The notes: generated by a model not told the origin, from the letters alone. Shown: positions 50,382 to 59,602, counted from the first letter of the stretch. The stretch is DNA of 64,000 bases from Marinoscillum sp040218045 (GCA_040218045.1 JAVJQA010000006.1:62001-126000), one strand, 5' to 3'. A program made the numbers and translations.

Positions 50382-51092
50382 ATGAGCAGAGTAAAAAAGT
50401 GGAAATTGTGGTTCTCCATCACACTCCCATCACTTTTTGTGATGCTATCACAATCGCTAATGAAGGATAGGACTGAGCTCAATACTATGCCATTATGGGT
50501 CGTTCAGCTTATTGTTTTCTTTTTAACTGCATCTGCTGCCATATTGATTGTTGATTGGATTTTTACATTTGCTTCTGTCAGAAGATTTTTTGGAAACAGC
50601 TACAACGTGGAAGGGTTTTGGATAATCAGAACCGAGTTTAAAGAGGAGGCGAATGATAATTTACTCTACAAGCTTGGCATTTTAAGGCTTATGTATGTCG
50701 GGTCAGAGTTGCGATTAAAGGCTGTGACGACCAGGTTAGACAATTATCACAAAAGACTTTTGGTTCATTCGGAAGTAGCCTTTGTGAGCGATAATCCTGA
50801 AAAAGCGTACTATCTAAATTACTTCAGTTATCCTATTCAAGGTCAGGATATGCACCATGGGTTGGCTTTTGCTGAATTCAGCTTCCCGGATACGGATACC
50901 ATGCACATGCAGGGTAAAATTCTTTTGGAAACCGAAGGCAAACTCAGAACACAGACTGCTTCCAAGATCAGTCACCGCAATGTGAGAAGGCTTCGAAAGA
51001 AGTTGGGTAGGCCGGATTGGATGATCAAAGTCTTGGAGAACAACGGAGATGTCGAATTAGCGCTTGCCCCTACCAATAATTCATCTGAATAG
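50382..51092 (+). CDS. Two-helix membrane protein with beta-rich domain (Cap15/S-2TM-beta-like layout)
   Basis: 236 residues. Two membrane helices in the first 65 residues (LWFSITLPSLFVMLSQSL and LWVVQLIVFFLTASAAILIV), then a soluble domain of about 150 residues made mostly of strands (NVEGFWIIRTEFKE, LRLMYVGSELRLKAVTT, RLLVHSEVAFVS, GLAFAEFSFPD, MHMQGKILLETEG), starting with the GxW of small beta barrels. The layout resembles Cap15-like 2TM-beta cyclic-nucleotide-gated effectors of CBASS, but no nucleotidyltransferase gene is near. Function unknown. Confidence 0.65.
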   Translation: MSRVKKWKLWFSITLPSLFVMLSQSLMKDRTELNTMPLWVVQLIVFFLTASAAILIVDWIFTFASVRRFFGNSYNVEGFWIIRTEFKEEANDNLLYKLGILRLMYVGSELRLKAVTTRLDNYHKRLLVHSEVAFVSDNPEKAYYLNYFSYPIQGQDMHHGLAFAEFSFPDTDTMHMQGKILLETEGKLRTQTASKISHRNVRRLRKKLGRPDWMIKVLENNGDVELALAPTNNSSE

Positions 51093-51439
51093 ATCAATTC
51101 ACACTATCCCATTTAACTTTCGATAAGCCGCCAATGAGCCAAGCAATCCGCACTAGGCCACAAAGGAAACGGAATAAACAAGAAGGGCATAGTGGGGAGG
51201 CTTTATGCCGTCCCTTTTGGGCATGTGCGGTGCGGGCTAACTTTGGCTTCAATGAAAGGAAATGATCTCTATCAAGTCGAAAGGATTCACCTTTCAATTA
51301 TTGAGATTTGAATGAACTCCTTGGACAGAATTATCGAGCGTTAGGGATAGAGCCAGCCACCATGTGGCGGTGATAGCCCGTCCTGAAAGGAACGCCCAAA
51401 TACAAGAATTCATAAAAGAGTACTGCCCCATTTAAAAAC
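51093..51439. other. Gene-free stretch with small inverted repeats
   Basis: 347 bp between the 2TM-beta gene and the relaxase operon. Inverted repeats: GAAAGG-ATTCA-CCTTTC (51279-51295) and GCCAC-CAT-GTGGC (51356-51368). The GC level is higher than around it. Reading frames here are short and unconvincing. It might contain the origin of transfer for the MobF relaxase. Confidence 0.4.
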
Positions 51440-51883
51440 CTATCTATCCATATCATGGTCTTTTCTACTGGCCTTTTCAAAATCGATTATTGGACTATTA
51501 CTGTCCCGATAACGCTCCTTGGAAATTTTACGTTTTTCATTGATAAGTTCTTGTTTTCTCCTTTGAAAAATCTCCTTCACCACATCTGGTGAATCCTGAA
51601 CCAAACCAACCTGATTGCCGAGTGTATAGTTTAAAAGTGCCTTGGTTTCGTTCTCATTGATGGTCTTGAGTTTTTCAAGATAATCCTGTTTGTCCTTCTC
51701 GTTTGCGAAATAATGCTCTTGAGGTTCTTCGCCCACTTTACCGTACATATCTATACGCTCAAGTAACTCACCGTGTGATAAATCTTCAGGCACATATTGT
51801 CGCTCTTGTTTTTGTGCTGGAATGTCTTTGGTATTTTTCTCCTTTTTTGGCTGTTGTGCCTTGTCATTGAATTTCGATTTCAT
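51440..51883 (-). CDS. Unknown hydrophilic protein of the relaxase operon
   Basis: 147 residues, highly charged, no signal peptide; the first 35 residues are lysine-rich and look disordered (KFNDKAQQPKKEKNTKDIPA), the rest helical (ELLERIDMYGKVGEEPQEHY, VVKEIFQRRKQELINEKRK). No family recognised. It follows the 136-residue gene by 30 bp on the same strand, so it may be an accessory transfer protein. Confidence 0.55.
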   Translation of the reverse strand: MKSKFNDKAQQPKKEKNTKDIPAQKQERQYVPEDLSHGELLERIDMYGKVGEEPQEHYFANEKDKQDYLEKLKTINENETKALLNYTLGNQVGLVQDSPDVVKEIFQRRKQELINEKRKISKERYRDSNSPIIDFEKASRKDHDMDR

Positions 51884-51913
51884 AAAGGTTTTGTTTTAAG
51901 TCATGTCTAATCC

Positions 51914-52324
51914 TTACAATGAATTGAGGTTTTCGCTCTCAATGTTGATTTCTGAAATGTAAATGAAGGCCTCTCCATCATCATGATCACGCTCACGCAC
52001 CCATACCAGACATTCATCCGATAGATATTCGAGCAATGCTTTCAAATTGCGGCCTGTGATTAAAACTTTCAGCTCATGCGAAACAATCGCGAGTTTATTT
52101 GCATCAAGTTGATACAAAGGCAAAAGAGAATAGGGCACACTGAGCGTTAAGCCTGTACGCTTAATGAGCATGAATCTGCGCAATGCCACATCTTCGGCAA
52201 TCGCATGGCACTGATTGTAATGCTCATCTCCTTCAATTCTCGTATCATCCACGATCCTTGAACTGCGGAGATCTCCAGGAAACGCCCCGCGAAGGTTCAT
52301 TTTGTTTCTGTTGATGTCGTCCAT
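51914..52324 (-). CDS. Unknown protein overlapping the relaxase gene
   Basis: The 136-residue protein contains LMLIKRTGLTLSVPY-like (MLIKRTGLTLSVPYSLLPLY) and ALLEYLSDECLVWVRERDHD; mixed alpha/beta, soluble. No family recognised. Its start lies 80 bp inside the end of the relaxase gene in another frame, indicating translational coupling. Confidence 0.55.
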   Translation of the reverse strand: MDDINRNKMNLRGAFPGDLRSSRIVDDTRIEGDEHYNQCHAIAEDVALRRFMLIKRTGLTLSVPYSLLPLYQLDANKLAIVSHELKVLITGRNLKALLEYLSDECLVWVRERDHDDGEAFIYISEINIESENLNSL

Positions 52325-54998
52325 GCTCTCTTATCTTTTCATTGATTGATCTGTGATGTGCTACTTGCTGCCTCTTCAAAGTCTGATTAGAAAGGCGCTC
52401 AGCTATCTCGGTTGCGGAAATGCGTTTGGAGCTTTTTTGGATAGCCTTTTTCAAATCGTCTTTTGAGCTTGTAAACAGCGAAACATGTTCTGACCCACGG
52501 GAGGCAGCGACATAGAGGCTGGCCTCATTGGTTGCTGCGAATGACATATCACTCATTGATATAAAGACATCCTGACAATCCTTCCCCTGTACCCCGTGCA
52601 CAGTGGAACAATAGGAATGCTTCATGTGATAAATGTCTTTGGGAATGGTTTTTCCGTTATCTAGGGTAATGCCATTTTTATTGATATTCTTGATCCGATA
52701 GACATTGCCGTTATTGATTTTATTGCCTTCAGTTGTGCGCATATTATTGGTGATTTGAATACTGTCACCCTTCATTAAGTGGGTTTTTGTCTGCTGATAG
52801 ACTTGCCAATTCTCAGATCGCTCTAAAGGCAATGTTGAGATTTGACCACTCGACAAATCCTTCACTTGTACCTTTCCGCGTTGATCAGTTTTGACTACTA
52901 CATGATGTGATCCAGCCTTAAAGCCAGGTTGGTGCTTCACAAACCGAATGACGTGATTATCCTGCTGGTAATTCACGGGGTGTTGCTTCTGAACTTCAGT
53001 AAAGGAAAGGTTTTTGAGTGTTTCAAAGACATGTTCTTTGCCTTTGATCATGCCCTTCTTTTTGAGTTTTTCGCGTACCAGAATATTAATTAAATCTGTC
53101 TCATAATTCGTAGGACTTACCATCAAAGCTGAGCGTCCCTGTGATTTTGATTTCACGAATTCATCACACATTTGGGAAAGTCTTTGGTCGAGTTCCGGAA
53201 TCTCTTTAACCGCTCCGATCTTATCAAGTGCCTGGTAACCTTTGAGAGAATTGCCCTCACTCATTGCCTTGATAGCTTTGCGAAATAACTCGGGTTTTTG
53301 CCGGATAATCTGATTGATATGCGTGGTTTGTAGCTTGGTTCTATTTTGCAAGAGCCTGAGTGCATCACCCGCCTCAACACTGTGTAATTGACGTGTGTCA
53401 CCGCTCAGTATAACTCTGGATTTAGCCTGAGTCCCAAGAGAGAGTAGGGATGACATGGTTTCTACGCCGCACATTCCGGCTTCATCTACAATTAGTACGC
53501 CTTTTTCAAACTGTTTGTAACTGTCGGGTTTGGTAAGTAATCCGGCAATGGTATCGGCATCAAACCCTTTCTCACGTAAAACGGATACGGCTGCTGATGA
53601 GGGTGCGGTTGCAAAAACAGGTAAGCCCTGCACCTGTGCTGCCTCTCTAATCTCAACCAAACAAGTTGTTTTGCCTACACCGGCTGCGCCCTTTAAAATC
53701 GTAACCTGGTCATTGCTGGATAATGTGTCTTTGATTGCCTTTCCCTGTTCTTTTGAGAGGAAGGGGCACTTGATCTTATAATTAGGATTGACCGGCTTTT
53801 GCATTCCTTTTCCGGCAACAGCAAGGCTTTGCATCTTATTCTCGGCCTGTACAATCTCTTTGGTGGTCACGTAGCTAATGGTGCCATCCTCGGATTTAAG
53901 AATATTGTCACGCTTACCAAGCTCGGTAGCGATGTCTTCATAGAGCAAATCCCCGTAACTCAAACGCAACGCTTCAGCAATGACCCGTTTCTCCTGTGCG
54001 ACGGAGTTCCGTTCAAGTAGATGATTCAAAGCCATGTCTACAGCAATTTCAGGACTTACGGGCTTTGGTCTTTCAAAACTTTTACCCCTCAGCGTATTTA
54101 AATGATCGAGTTCTGACTTGGATAAGCGGTCAATCCAGTGTTGCTTTAATTCGGATTCTTTGAGTGCTTTGCCTTTTGCGTGTCTCGTCTTGGTTCCGAG
54201 CTCTGCAAGTTTGGCAGGGTCGGTTATGTTATTGTCTTTGGCGTATTTTTCAATGTCTTTTGAGCGATTACTGAACCGCTCAAGAATGGGTTTATCAATA
54301 TGAAGTTCAAAGCGATCTGGAGTTAATCTTGTTTGATATCCGGCTTTGTTGAGTTCTTTACTTAAAATGGAATGGTAAATCGATTCATAAAAAGGCGCTA
54401 AAGCATGGATGTTGCCAATCTCTAAAGCCTGGAACCGGTTATTCTCCTTGCTATGTGTAAAATTCATCATATAGCAATGCGTATGAAGCTGTGGATCACT
54501 GATATATAGCTTTTTGCCATCTTTAATCACCTCACATGGCCTTGTGGTGTAATGATCAAAAGGCGCATAGAGAATATTCGAAGTTTGTTCATACCCCCGT
54601 GCGAAACGACTATTCTGCTGCGTTTGCATATCATGTTCTACATGAGCCATTGCAGCCTTGTAAGCCAATTTATGGGCGTTTTCGATCCGTTCATCACCCA
54701 GAATGGAAAGAGCTACAGAGACGCTTTTGGGCGCAGAAAATGTCAAGTCAAAACCAGATCTTCTATTGAGGGCATTTCGTGGCGTAATTCGATTTTTTGT
54801 TTCGGGGTATTCATTTCTGGCAAAGCTGGCAAAATCATCCTGAGTAACGACTTTTCCCTCATACCCTAATATTTGTGCAGTTTTACCTGACCAGAAAGAA
54901 GAAATATCATCCTTCAGATAGTAGCCTTCGGTTGTAAGGGAACTGGTGAAATACTGGACTGCAGCCTCAGAATTATACGATTTATGTATTCCAAGCAT
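52245..54998 (-). CDS. MobF-type conjugative relaxase-helicase (TrwC/TraI-like)
   Basis: 917 residues. N-terminal TrwC relaxase domain: candidate nucleophilic tyrosines Y16 and Y26-Y27 (YFTSSLTTEGYYLKD), the family block GFDLTFSAPKSVSVALSI, and the metal-binding HTH in DPQLHTHCYMMN (about 172). Then a RecD/UvrD-like helicase: Walker A LKGAAGVGKTTCLVEI (about 440), Walker B VLIVDEAGMCGVETM (about 505), RVILSGDTRQLHSVEAGDAL, and C-terminal STVHGVQGKDCQDVFIS. TrwC/TraI nick oriT, stay covalently bound and unwind the plasmid during transfer. MobF relaxases are uncommon in Bacteroidota. It begins the operon that ends at 51440. Confidence 0.93.
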   Translation of the reverse strand: MLGIHKSYNSEAAVQYFTSSLTTEGYYLKDDISSFWSGKTAQILGYEGKVVTQDDFASFARNEYPETKNRITPRNALNRRSGFDLTFSAPKSVSVALSILGDERIENAHKLAYKAAMAHVEHDMQTQQNSRFARGYEQTSNILYAPFDHYTTRPCEVIKDGKKLYISDPQLHTHCYMMNFTHSKENNRFQALEIGNIHALAPFYESIYHSILSKELNKAGYQTRLTPDRFELHIDKPILERFSNRSKDIEKYAKDNNITDPAKLAELGTKTRHAKGKALKESELKQHWIDRLSKSELDHLNTLRGKSFERPKPVSPEIAVDMALNHLLERNSVAQEKRVIAEALRLSYGDLLYEDIATELGKRDNILKSEDGTISYVTTKEIVQAENKMQSLAVAGKGMQKPVNPNYKIKCPFLSKEQGKAIKDTLSSNDQVTILKGAAGVGKTTCLVEIREAAQVQGLPVFATAPSSAAVSVLREKGFDADTIAGLLTKPDSYKQFEKGVLIVDEAGMCGVETMSSLLSLGTQAKSRVILSGDTRQLHSVEAGDALRLLQNRTKLQTTHINQIIRQKPELFRKAIKAMSEGNSLKGYQALDKIGAVKEIPELDQRLSQMCDEFVKSKSQGRSALMVSPTNYETDLINILVREKLKKKGMIKGKEHVFETLKNLSFTEVQKQHPVNYQQDNHVIRFVKHQPGFKAGSHHVVVKTDQRGKVQVKDLSSGQISTLPLERSENWQVYQQTKTHLMKGDSIQITNNMRTTEGNKINNGNVYRIKNINKNGITLDNGKTIPKDIYHMKHSYCSTVHGVQGKDCQDVFISMSDMSFAATNEASLYVAASRGSEHVSLFTSSKDDLKKAIQKSSKRISATEIAERLSNQTLKRQQVAHHRSINEKIREHGRHQQKQNEPSRGVSWRSPQFKDRG

Positions 54999-55070
54999 AT
55001 TTCTTTCTGTTTTCTTGAGATTCTGACAAATACAATATGTAGGATTATTTTCCTCATACCATTTTAAATA

Positions 55071-55088
55071 CCTAAAACTGCTTTTAGG
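55071..55088. promoter_or_regulatory. Inverted repeat between the relaxase and membrane-protein genes
   Basis: CCTAAAA (55071-55077) and TTTTAGG (55082-55088), loop CTGC, 22 bp past the stop of the upstream operon (55110). It is either the terminator of that operon (T-run is weak) or part of the relaxase control or oriT region. Confidence 0.45.
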
Positions 55089-55109
55089 GTCAAGACAATA
55101 TTCCTAGCA

Positions 55110-55820
55110 TTACATCTCAATGAAATTTTGGTGATCGATCTGGTGGGATTTATCTACCAACTGAAGCCATATTTCACTCGCTGCGGCTATCCAGAGGAAA
55201 ATAGCATAATAATAATCTTCAAAGCCAATCCACATGATGAAACCAAATCCAATGACCAATACTGGCTCTAGGACAGCAGAAATGAAAATCTCATTGGTGC
55301 GTATAAATTTGGAAAGAAGAGCATTGATTAGGCTATTTCCGCGTTTGGAAGATATTTCTGAGCCGATATAGCACGTAAGCGTGTGTGCAAATGATATTAC
55401 CAAAAATAATACTGTGTGCCAGAACATGGCGTTGGAATAAATGTCATCAAACACACAAATTTTGATTATCTCCCAGTCCCAAAATATCGGAACGAGCGGT
55501 GCCAAAGGATAGAGAAACGAGAAGATGGGCCATACATGAATTGAATTATAGACAAGCATCAAACTAGTTCCGGCCAGGGTTATTCCAATCCCCCAAATCA
55601 TAGGAGAATATTTAAAGCGCAAACATCCAAACACACAGGCATTCTGGATCAGCATATTGCACTGCATGAACTGGACGAATATCTCCCATAGTCCTTGTGC
55701 AGGATTGAAGACCAATGTCTTGAACAATTTGGTTTCACTTTCACCTTTTATGAGTGCCAAATCACCAACACGCCTGAACTTTCGTGGTCTATGTTCATGT
55801 AGCGTGCGAGCCTTTCTCAT
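55110..55820 (-). CDS. Integral membrane protein of unknown function
   Basis: 236 residues with about five membrane helices from residue 70 on (GIGITLAGTSLMLVYNSI, FLYPLAPLVPIFW, WHTVLFLVISFAHTLTCYI, ISAVLEPVLVIGFGFIMWIG, YYAIFLWIAAASEIWLQLV); a basic cytoplasmic N-terminus of about 60 residues. No family recognised. It overlaps the upstream lipoprotein gene by 4 bp, and the two should be co-translated. Confidence 0.65.
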   Translation of the reverse strand: MRKARTLHEHRPRKFRRVGDLALIKGESETKLFKTLVFNPAQGLWEIFVQFMQCNMLIQNACVFGCLRFKYSPMIWGIGITLAGTSLMLVYNSIHVWPIFSFLYPLAPLVPIFWDWEIIKICVFDDIYSNAMFWHTVLFLVISFAHTLTCYIGSEISSKRGNSLINALLSKFIRTNEIFISAVLEPVLVIGFGFIMWIGFEDYYYAIFLWIAAASEIWLQLVDKSHQIDHQNFIEM

Positions 55821-56527
55821 CTCATTGTGGTATAGTGAGGATCAATTGCTGCAATAAACTCTATGTCAGCACCCTTATCTTCAAAATATTTCATCCAAAA
55901 GAATCTAACTGCCCGATAAAGACGGTCGTGCTCTTTATCAGGAAAATACACAACCTTAATTGATATCCCTGATAAAGAGACATTTTTGATGTCTTGATCA
56001 AAAAACTCCAACCTGTTTGAGATTGAGTCATGGGCCTTCAGAATATCTTCCGGTCGTCCAAGAAAGGAGTAAAAGCTGAATTCATCGGGTACATTGTGAA
56101 GCAGATCACCAAATACCCAAATCTGTTTATTTGATGAATTCAAGCTTGCTAAATTTTTGCACGAATGTGCAAGAACGCTGTAAACATAGCTGGAACCCAG
56201 TCCTGATGACGGTCGATTATAAAGAGCAAGCCCGCTGGCCAAATCTTCTTTGAATGCAGCGTACTTCTTACGCTCCTTACTCTCAACTCTGAGTAAGTAT
56301 GAGGGTCTTTCAGGTCGTTTTATAACTACTTCTTTAACGAAAGACTGATCGATGATTTCTGTAAAGGCAACACTGCCATAACTAAGCGAGTCAAAAATGG
56401 GCATCACAATTGCCGGATTGATCATATTATGTGCTTCGGTATGATCAAAGATGCCAATTAAGTCGGTTCGCGGTGCGCTATTGCAACCCAGGCAAAGCAC
56501 CAAACAGAGGGTATAAATTTTTTTCAT
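55817..56527 (-). CDS. Lipoprotein with vWA-like fold
   Basis: 236 residues with a lipobox (LCLGC, Cys at about 15). The rest follows a von Willebrand A pattern: first strand DLIGIFDHTEAHN with a D-x-T in the MIDAS place, helix SSGLGSSYVYSVLAHSCK, strand KQIWVFGDLLHN with the distal Asp, strand ISIKVVYFP and the final helix RFFWMKYFEDKGADIEFI. The MIDAS is incomplete compared with D-x-S-x-S. Overlap of 4 bp with the next membrane protein gene. The assignment is by pattern only. Confidence 0.55.
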   Translation of the reverse strand: MKKIYTLCLVLCLGCNSAPRTDLIGIFDHTEAHNMINPAIVMPIFDSLSYGSVAFTEIIDQSFVKEVVIKRPERPSYLLRVESKERKKYAAFKEDLASGLALYNRPSSGLGSSYVYSVLAHSCKNLASLNSSNKQIWVFGDLLHNVPDEFSFYSFLGRPEDILKAHDSISNRLEFFDQDIKNVSLSGISIKVVYFPDKEHDRLYRAVRFFWMKYFEDKGADIEFIAAIDPHYTTMR

Positions 56528-56539
56528 GGAGCGTTAGAT

Positions 56540-57241
56540 TTAGAATTTACTCAAGTCGTTCAAGGCTGAATCTTCTATTAGCTTAATTCTGCTCATTGAG
56601 TTATGTTCGTAATCCTCGATGCATTCGAGAATGTAATCACTGGTTTCTGCGAGATGTTCTATACGCTTGGTTTCATGAGCATGAAGGTCAGTCGCATAGC
56701 GGGTACTTTCTTCACTTAGATCAACTTTCGCTTCTTCCATTTTGTCCAATCTGTTTTGTAAAGAAGCATTGATATAGGCATCCTCAAAAACAAGCTTGTC
56801 AATATCATCAGAGAGCCTGAAATAATGTTGTCCTCCTGATCGTAAATAGGACACGTAGGCACAAACCCCGAAAAATCCGATATTAGTGAGGGTTAGGATA
56901 AAGGGTGCATCTGTTACGGCTCTAAGATATCCGATGATAAAAAGAAAGGTGATGCCGAGTGCACCTGCCACAGTTATTGATTTGAGTTTCTTTTCTCTCA
57001 AGGCTTCTCCCGCATAGTGTGCGGAGAAGACCATGGAAACGGATAAAGCCGAGGTAAGCGGTATCAGTCCTAGATTGCTGATACTATCATCCAGTAACTG
57101 CAGTCCGTAATAGGTCAGTAACCATTCCACCAGCCCGAGAAGGGCAACGAATGGCCAGTATGCTACGATCTTATCGATTAAACCAGCGTCTGACTGGCGT
57201 TCTGCCTTGGAGTTGTTCAAATACAAATTCTTCGCGTTCAT
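56540..57241 (-). CDS. Membrane protein with long helical cytoplasmic tail
   Basis: 233 residues: about four membrane helices between residues 25 and 145 (WPFVALLGLVEWLLTYYGL, ITVAGALGITFLFIIGYL, LTLTNIGFFGVCAYVSYL), then a helical tail rich in E, K and H (MEEAKVDLSEESTRYATDLH, RIEHLAETSDYILECIEDYE). No family recognised. Its start lies 71 bp inside the upstream gene, another sign of coupled translation in this operon. Confidence 0.6.
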   Translation of the reverse strand: MNAKNLYLNNSKAERQSDAGLIDKIVAYWPFVALLGLVEWLLTYYGLQLLDDSISNLGLIPLTSALSVSMVFSAHYAGEALREKKLKSITVAGALGITFLFIIGYLRAVTDAPFILTLTNIGFFGVCAYVSYLRSGGQHYFRLSDDIDKLVFEDAYINASLQNRLDKMEEAKVDLSEESTRYATDLHAHETKRIEHLAETSDYILECIEDYEHNSMSRIKLIEDSALNDLSKF

Positions 57242-57707
57242 GTTTTTTTAGTTTTATTATGTTGATTATATCTTGTTGTCTTGCCTTGTCCTGTTCATCA
57301 AGCACATTAAATTCAGCTTTCATTTCTGACAGTATGATGTGTCCATTATCCTGGAAATGACATGACCTAGCTCGTTCAATGAGTGAATTTTTCTCCTCAT
57401 TAAGCCTACCCATTATCTTAGCAAATTGTCTTTCACCAGCTTTAATCTTGATCCTGAATTCCGAGATATCGGATTGAATGGCCTGTCTCACTCTTTCACA
57501 TTCCAGCAAAACTTTATTTCGAACTGTCTGCTTATTAAACCTGAATAGATCATGAGGAATCTTTCTGAATTGCTTTTCAAGGTTTGTAATCAGTTTTTCA
57601 TGCTTTGGAACTTTCAAATCTTTAGTCCGGCTGAATGGAGCTAGATTAACCTCCAATGGCACTAGTTCTTGAGGTGGTGATTTCTTCTTGTTTTTGTCTT
57701 CTTTCAT
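57171..57707 (-). CDS. Coiled-coil protein opening the unknown lipoprotein operon
   Basis: 178 residues from the ATG at 57707 (MKEDKNKKKSPPQ); the longer frame to 57755 adds 16 hydrophobic residues that could be a leader but lacks support. Lysine-rich start, then long helices (RQAIQSDISEFRIKIKAGER, KAEFNVLDEQDKARQQDI) of coiled-coil type. First gene of a four-gene minus-strand operon (57707 to 55110). No family recognised. Confidence 0.55.
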   Translation of the reverse strand: MKEDKNKKKSPPQELVPLEVNLAPFSRTKDLKVPKHEKLITNLEKQFRKIPHDLFRFNKQTVRNKVLLECERVRQAIQSDISEFRIKIKAGERQFAKIMGRLNEEKNSLIERARSCHFQDNGHIILSEMKAEFNVLDEQDKARQQDIINIIKLKKHEREEFVFEQLQGRTPVRRWFNR

Positions 57708-57785
57708 ATCGCTTTGATTTTTGTTCAATACAAAGCTGACAAAAATCATAACCAATTGAAATACAGTATTTTATGAGAATATATA

Positions 57786-58009
57786 TCAGAGCTTAGTCCT
57801 GAAATGACACGAGAGATATACTGAATAATCAGAGTTTCACTCTGAATTATAAGAGCTAAAGACCCGATAAGTCTGAAATATCAGAGTTGACCTCTTATAT
57901 TTGAAGAAAGGGTGGGAATTCGAGCTGACGTATCATTCAAGGCTCACAAATCCACCCAATGTTATCTTAATGTTATGTATGTATTATTTTAATAATTAGA
58001 GCTGGCTCT
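57786..58009. promoter_or_regulatory. Cluster of TCAGAG/CTCTGA palindromes between divergent genes
   Basis: TCAGAG at 57786, 57829 and 57881; CTCTGA at 57840 and 58006. Pairs form inverted repeats: TCAGAG-TTTCA-CTCTGA (57829-57845), TCTGA-AATA-TCAGA (57872-57885) and AGAGC-TG-GCTCT (57998-58009). The 290-bp gap divides a leftward operon from the rightward gene at 58047, so it is a likely control region. Confidence 0.5.
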
Positions 58010-58046
58010 GATTTGTCAGGCTTATGTTCTGAAATTCAAATCAAGA

Positions 58047-59207
58047 ATGAATAATGTTTATAATATACTGGAGGCATATTGTCGCAAGAATAGTGAGCTA
58101 TTTGATTTTGATGTGATCATCAAAGACTTTCAAAAGAAGGAGTTTTATGGAAGTCCCGTTGAATTAAGAAATCTACTATTGGGCGTAAAAAAGCCAGAGT
58201 CACTTAAGTGGGAGGGAGGTTCAAGCGAGTCTTTAAGGAAATATTGTAGTTGGGTGCGGAAGCTCCATTTTTTATACGGAATTCCCTTCGAGGCATTTGA
58301 CGTCCCATATGAATATATCTATGCCGATGACATTAATAAGATAAAGCCATTAAATATTCTCAATTTAGGAAAGCCTGAAGGGGATTTGGTTCAATCCTAT
58401 ATTTCTATATTCAATGAACCTTTGAAATCTCTTCGAGAGTCTTTGATTGTTTATGATTATCTGGAAAAATACAGTCATGGTGATGTTAGGCATCTTGAGC
58501 AATATCATTCAGCACATAAGGAGCTCTATGTGCTCATCGAGAAAGCGATCGAACGAAATATTGATAAAGGTCAGGCAGTAGCAAAATTCAAGTATATCCG
58601 ATATTTGGCTCTCCCTTACGAAGAAAGTCTTAATTCACTTAGTGATGATCCGTTTGAACTTACTAAAAAAGCGCTTCTTCATTGTTCACTACAGCTGTTT
58701 ACTCATATTGTATCAACGCTACACCAATTTAAGGAGCTGTGTGATGGCCCACCTACAGGATCCGGGTTCTATGTACTTTTGAAACCATCACGGAACTATC
58801 ATTATGCGGTTTTTGATTCGGGTAAGTATGTGATGTCTGAATATTATCGATATTCAAGAAAAGGGCTTTTTAAACCAGACATATTGTTTGTTGAAAAAGG
58901 CTCTAAGGATTACATCAAACTCGCCAATATTTATAAAATGGAACATGAGAGTCTTCATGATATTGAGAACTTTGATGATCCTCCCAAGTCGAAAATACGC
59001 TTTGCAGATATTCGAAAAGCGATATTGAAAAATTTGGAAGAACTTGAAAAAATGAAATCAGGGACTGAAAATGAAATAGAGGGGTGTCTTGCAACAGATA
59101 CTGATCAAGGGATTATAGCCCAGCTTTATAAAAAACAGGGCTATATTGAAAAGTTAATCAATGCAACGCATCAAAAATTGACTATTCTAGGCCGTATTTC
59201 CGGTTAA
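58047..59207 (+). CDS. Unknown 386-residue protein
   Basis: Soluble, mostly helical, with a beta-rich insert at about 235-285 (SGFYVLLKPSRNYHYAVFDS, KYVMSEYYRYSRKGLFKPDI). The first 25 residues (NILEAYCRKNSELFDFDVII) and KKPESLKWEGGSSESLRKYC could be DNA-binding, but no motif is certain. No family recognised. It ends in a 26-bp overlap with the convergent 139-residue gene. Confidence 0.6.
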   Translation: MNNVYNILEAYCRKNSELFDFDVIIKDFQKKEFYGSPVELRNLLLGVKKPESLKWEGGSSESLRKYCSWVRKLHFLYGIPFEAFDVPYEYIYADDINKIKPLNILNLGKPEGDLVQSYISIFNEPLKSLRESLIVYDYLEKYSHGDVRHLEQYHSAHKELYVLIEKAIERNIDKGQAVAKFKYIRYLALPYEESLNSLSDDPFELTKKALLHCSLQLFTHIVSTLHQFKELCDGPPTGSGFYVLLKPSRNYHYAVFDSGKYVMSEYYRYSRKGLFKPDILFVEKGSKDYIKLANIYKMEHESLHDIENFDDPPKSKIRFADIRKAILKNLEELEKMKSGTENEIEGCLATDTDQGIIAQLYKKQGYIEKLINATHQKLTILGRISG

Positions 59208-59601
59208 TCGTATCTCTATCATGTTTGTGATCTCTTTTAACATATTGATTATAAAGATCATTAACAGCGTCCTTATCTTCCAGAATTTCATTCAATCGAT
59301 TAAACGCTTTGTTATAGAACTCGCGATTTACACGAGCATTTCTATCTTCAGGATATTCTTTTGAAATCCGTTTACCGGTAAGCATATCAATGCTTGGATC
59401 GACAGCAATTTTAAAGAACTTCTTCAGATTCCACTTGCTAAGTTCTAAGGATCGCATGGTAATTGTCAAATCACCCAAAGCTTGGTCTAGCCCCCATGGC
59501 ATTTTGGAATTGCATTCAGTAAAATGCAAATCTTCAAGATAGCGCAGCATTACAATGAAAGATTTAGTCGTTTCTTCAAATTTCTTTAGGTCAACATCCA
59601 T
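59182..59601 (-). CDS. Unknown 139-residue protein
   Basis: Helical, soluble, basic C-terminus (KRDHKHDRDTINRKYGLE). It has GGAG 8-11 bp before the start, but those bases are one arm of a perfect 11-bp inverted repeat, so the gene seems to be controlled at that site. No family recognised. Confidence 0.6.
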   Translation of the reverse strand: MDVDLKKFEETTKSFIVMLRYLEDLHFTECNSKMPWGLDQALGDLTITMRSLELSKWNLKKFFKIAVDPSIDMLTGKRISKEYPEDRNARVNREFYNKAFNRLNEILEDKDAVNDLYNQYVKRDHKHDRDTINRKYGLE

Positions 59602-59602
59602 A

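Noticed and set aside
51094..51297. Minus-strand frame of 67 codons after the 2TM-beta gene
   Set aside because: Composition and lack of start signals argue against it; the stretch looks regulatory.
57708..57755. Extended start of the coiled-coil protein with a hydrophobic leader
   Set aside because: The 16 extra residues are followed directly by a lysine-rich stretch, and the ATG at 57707 is the simpler start; kept only as an alternative.
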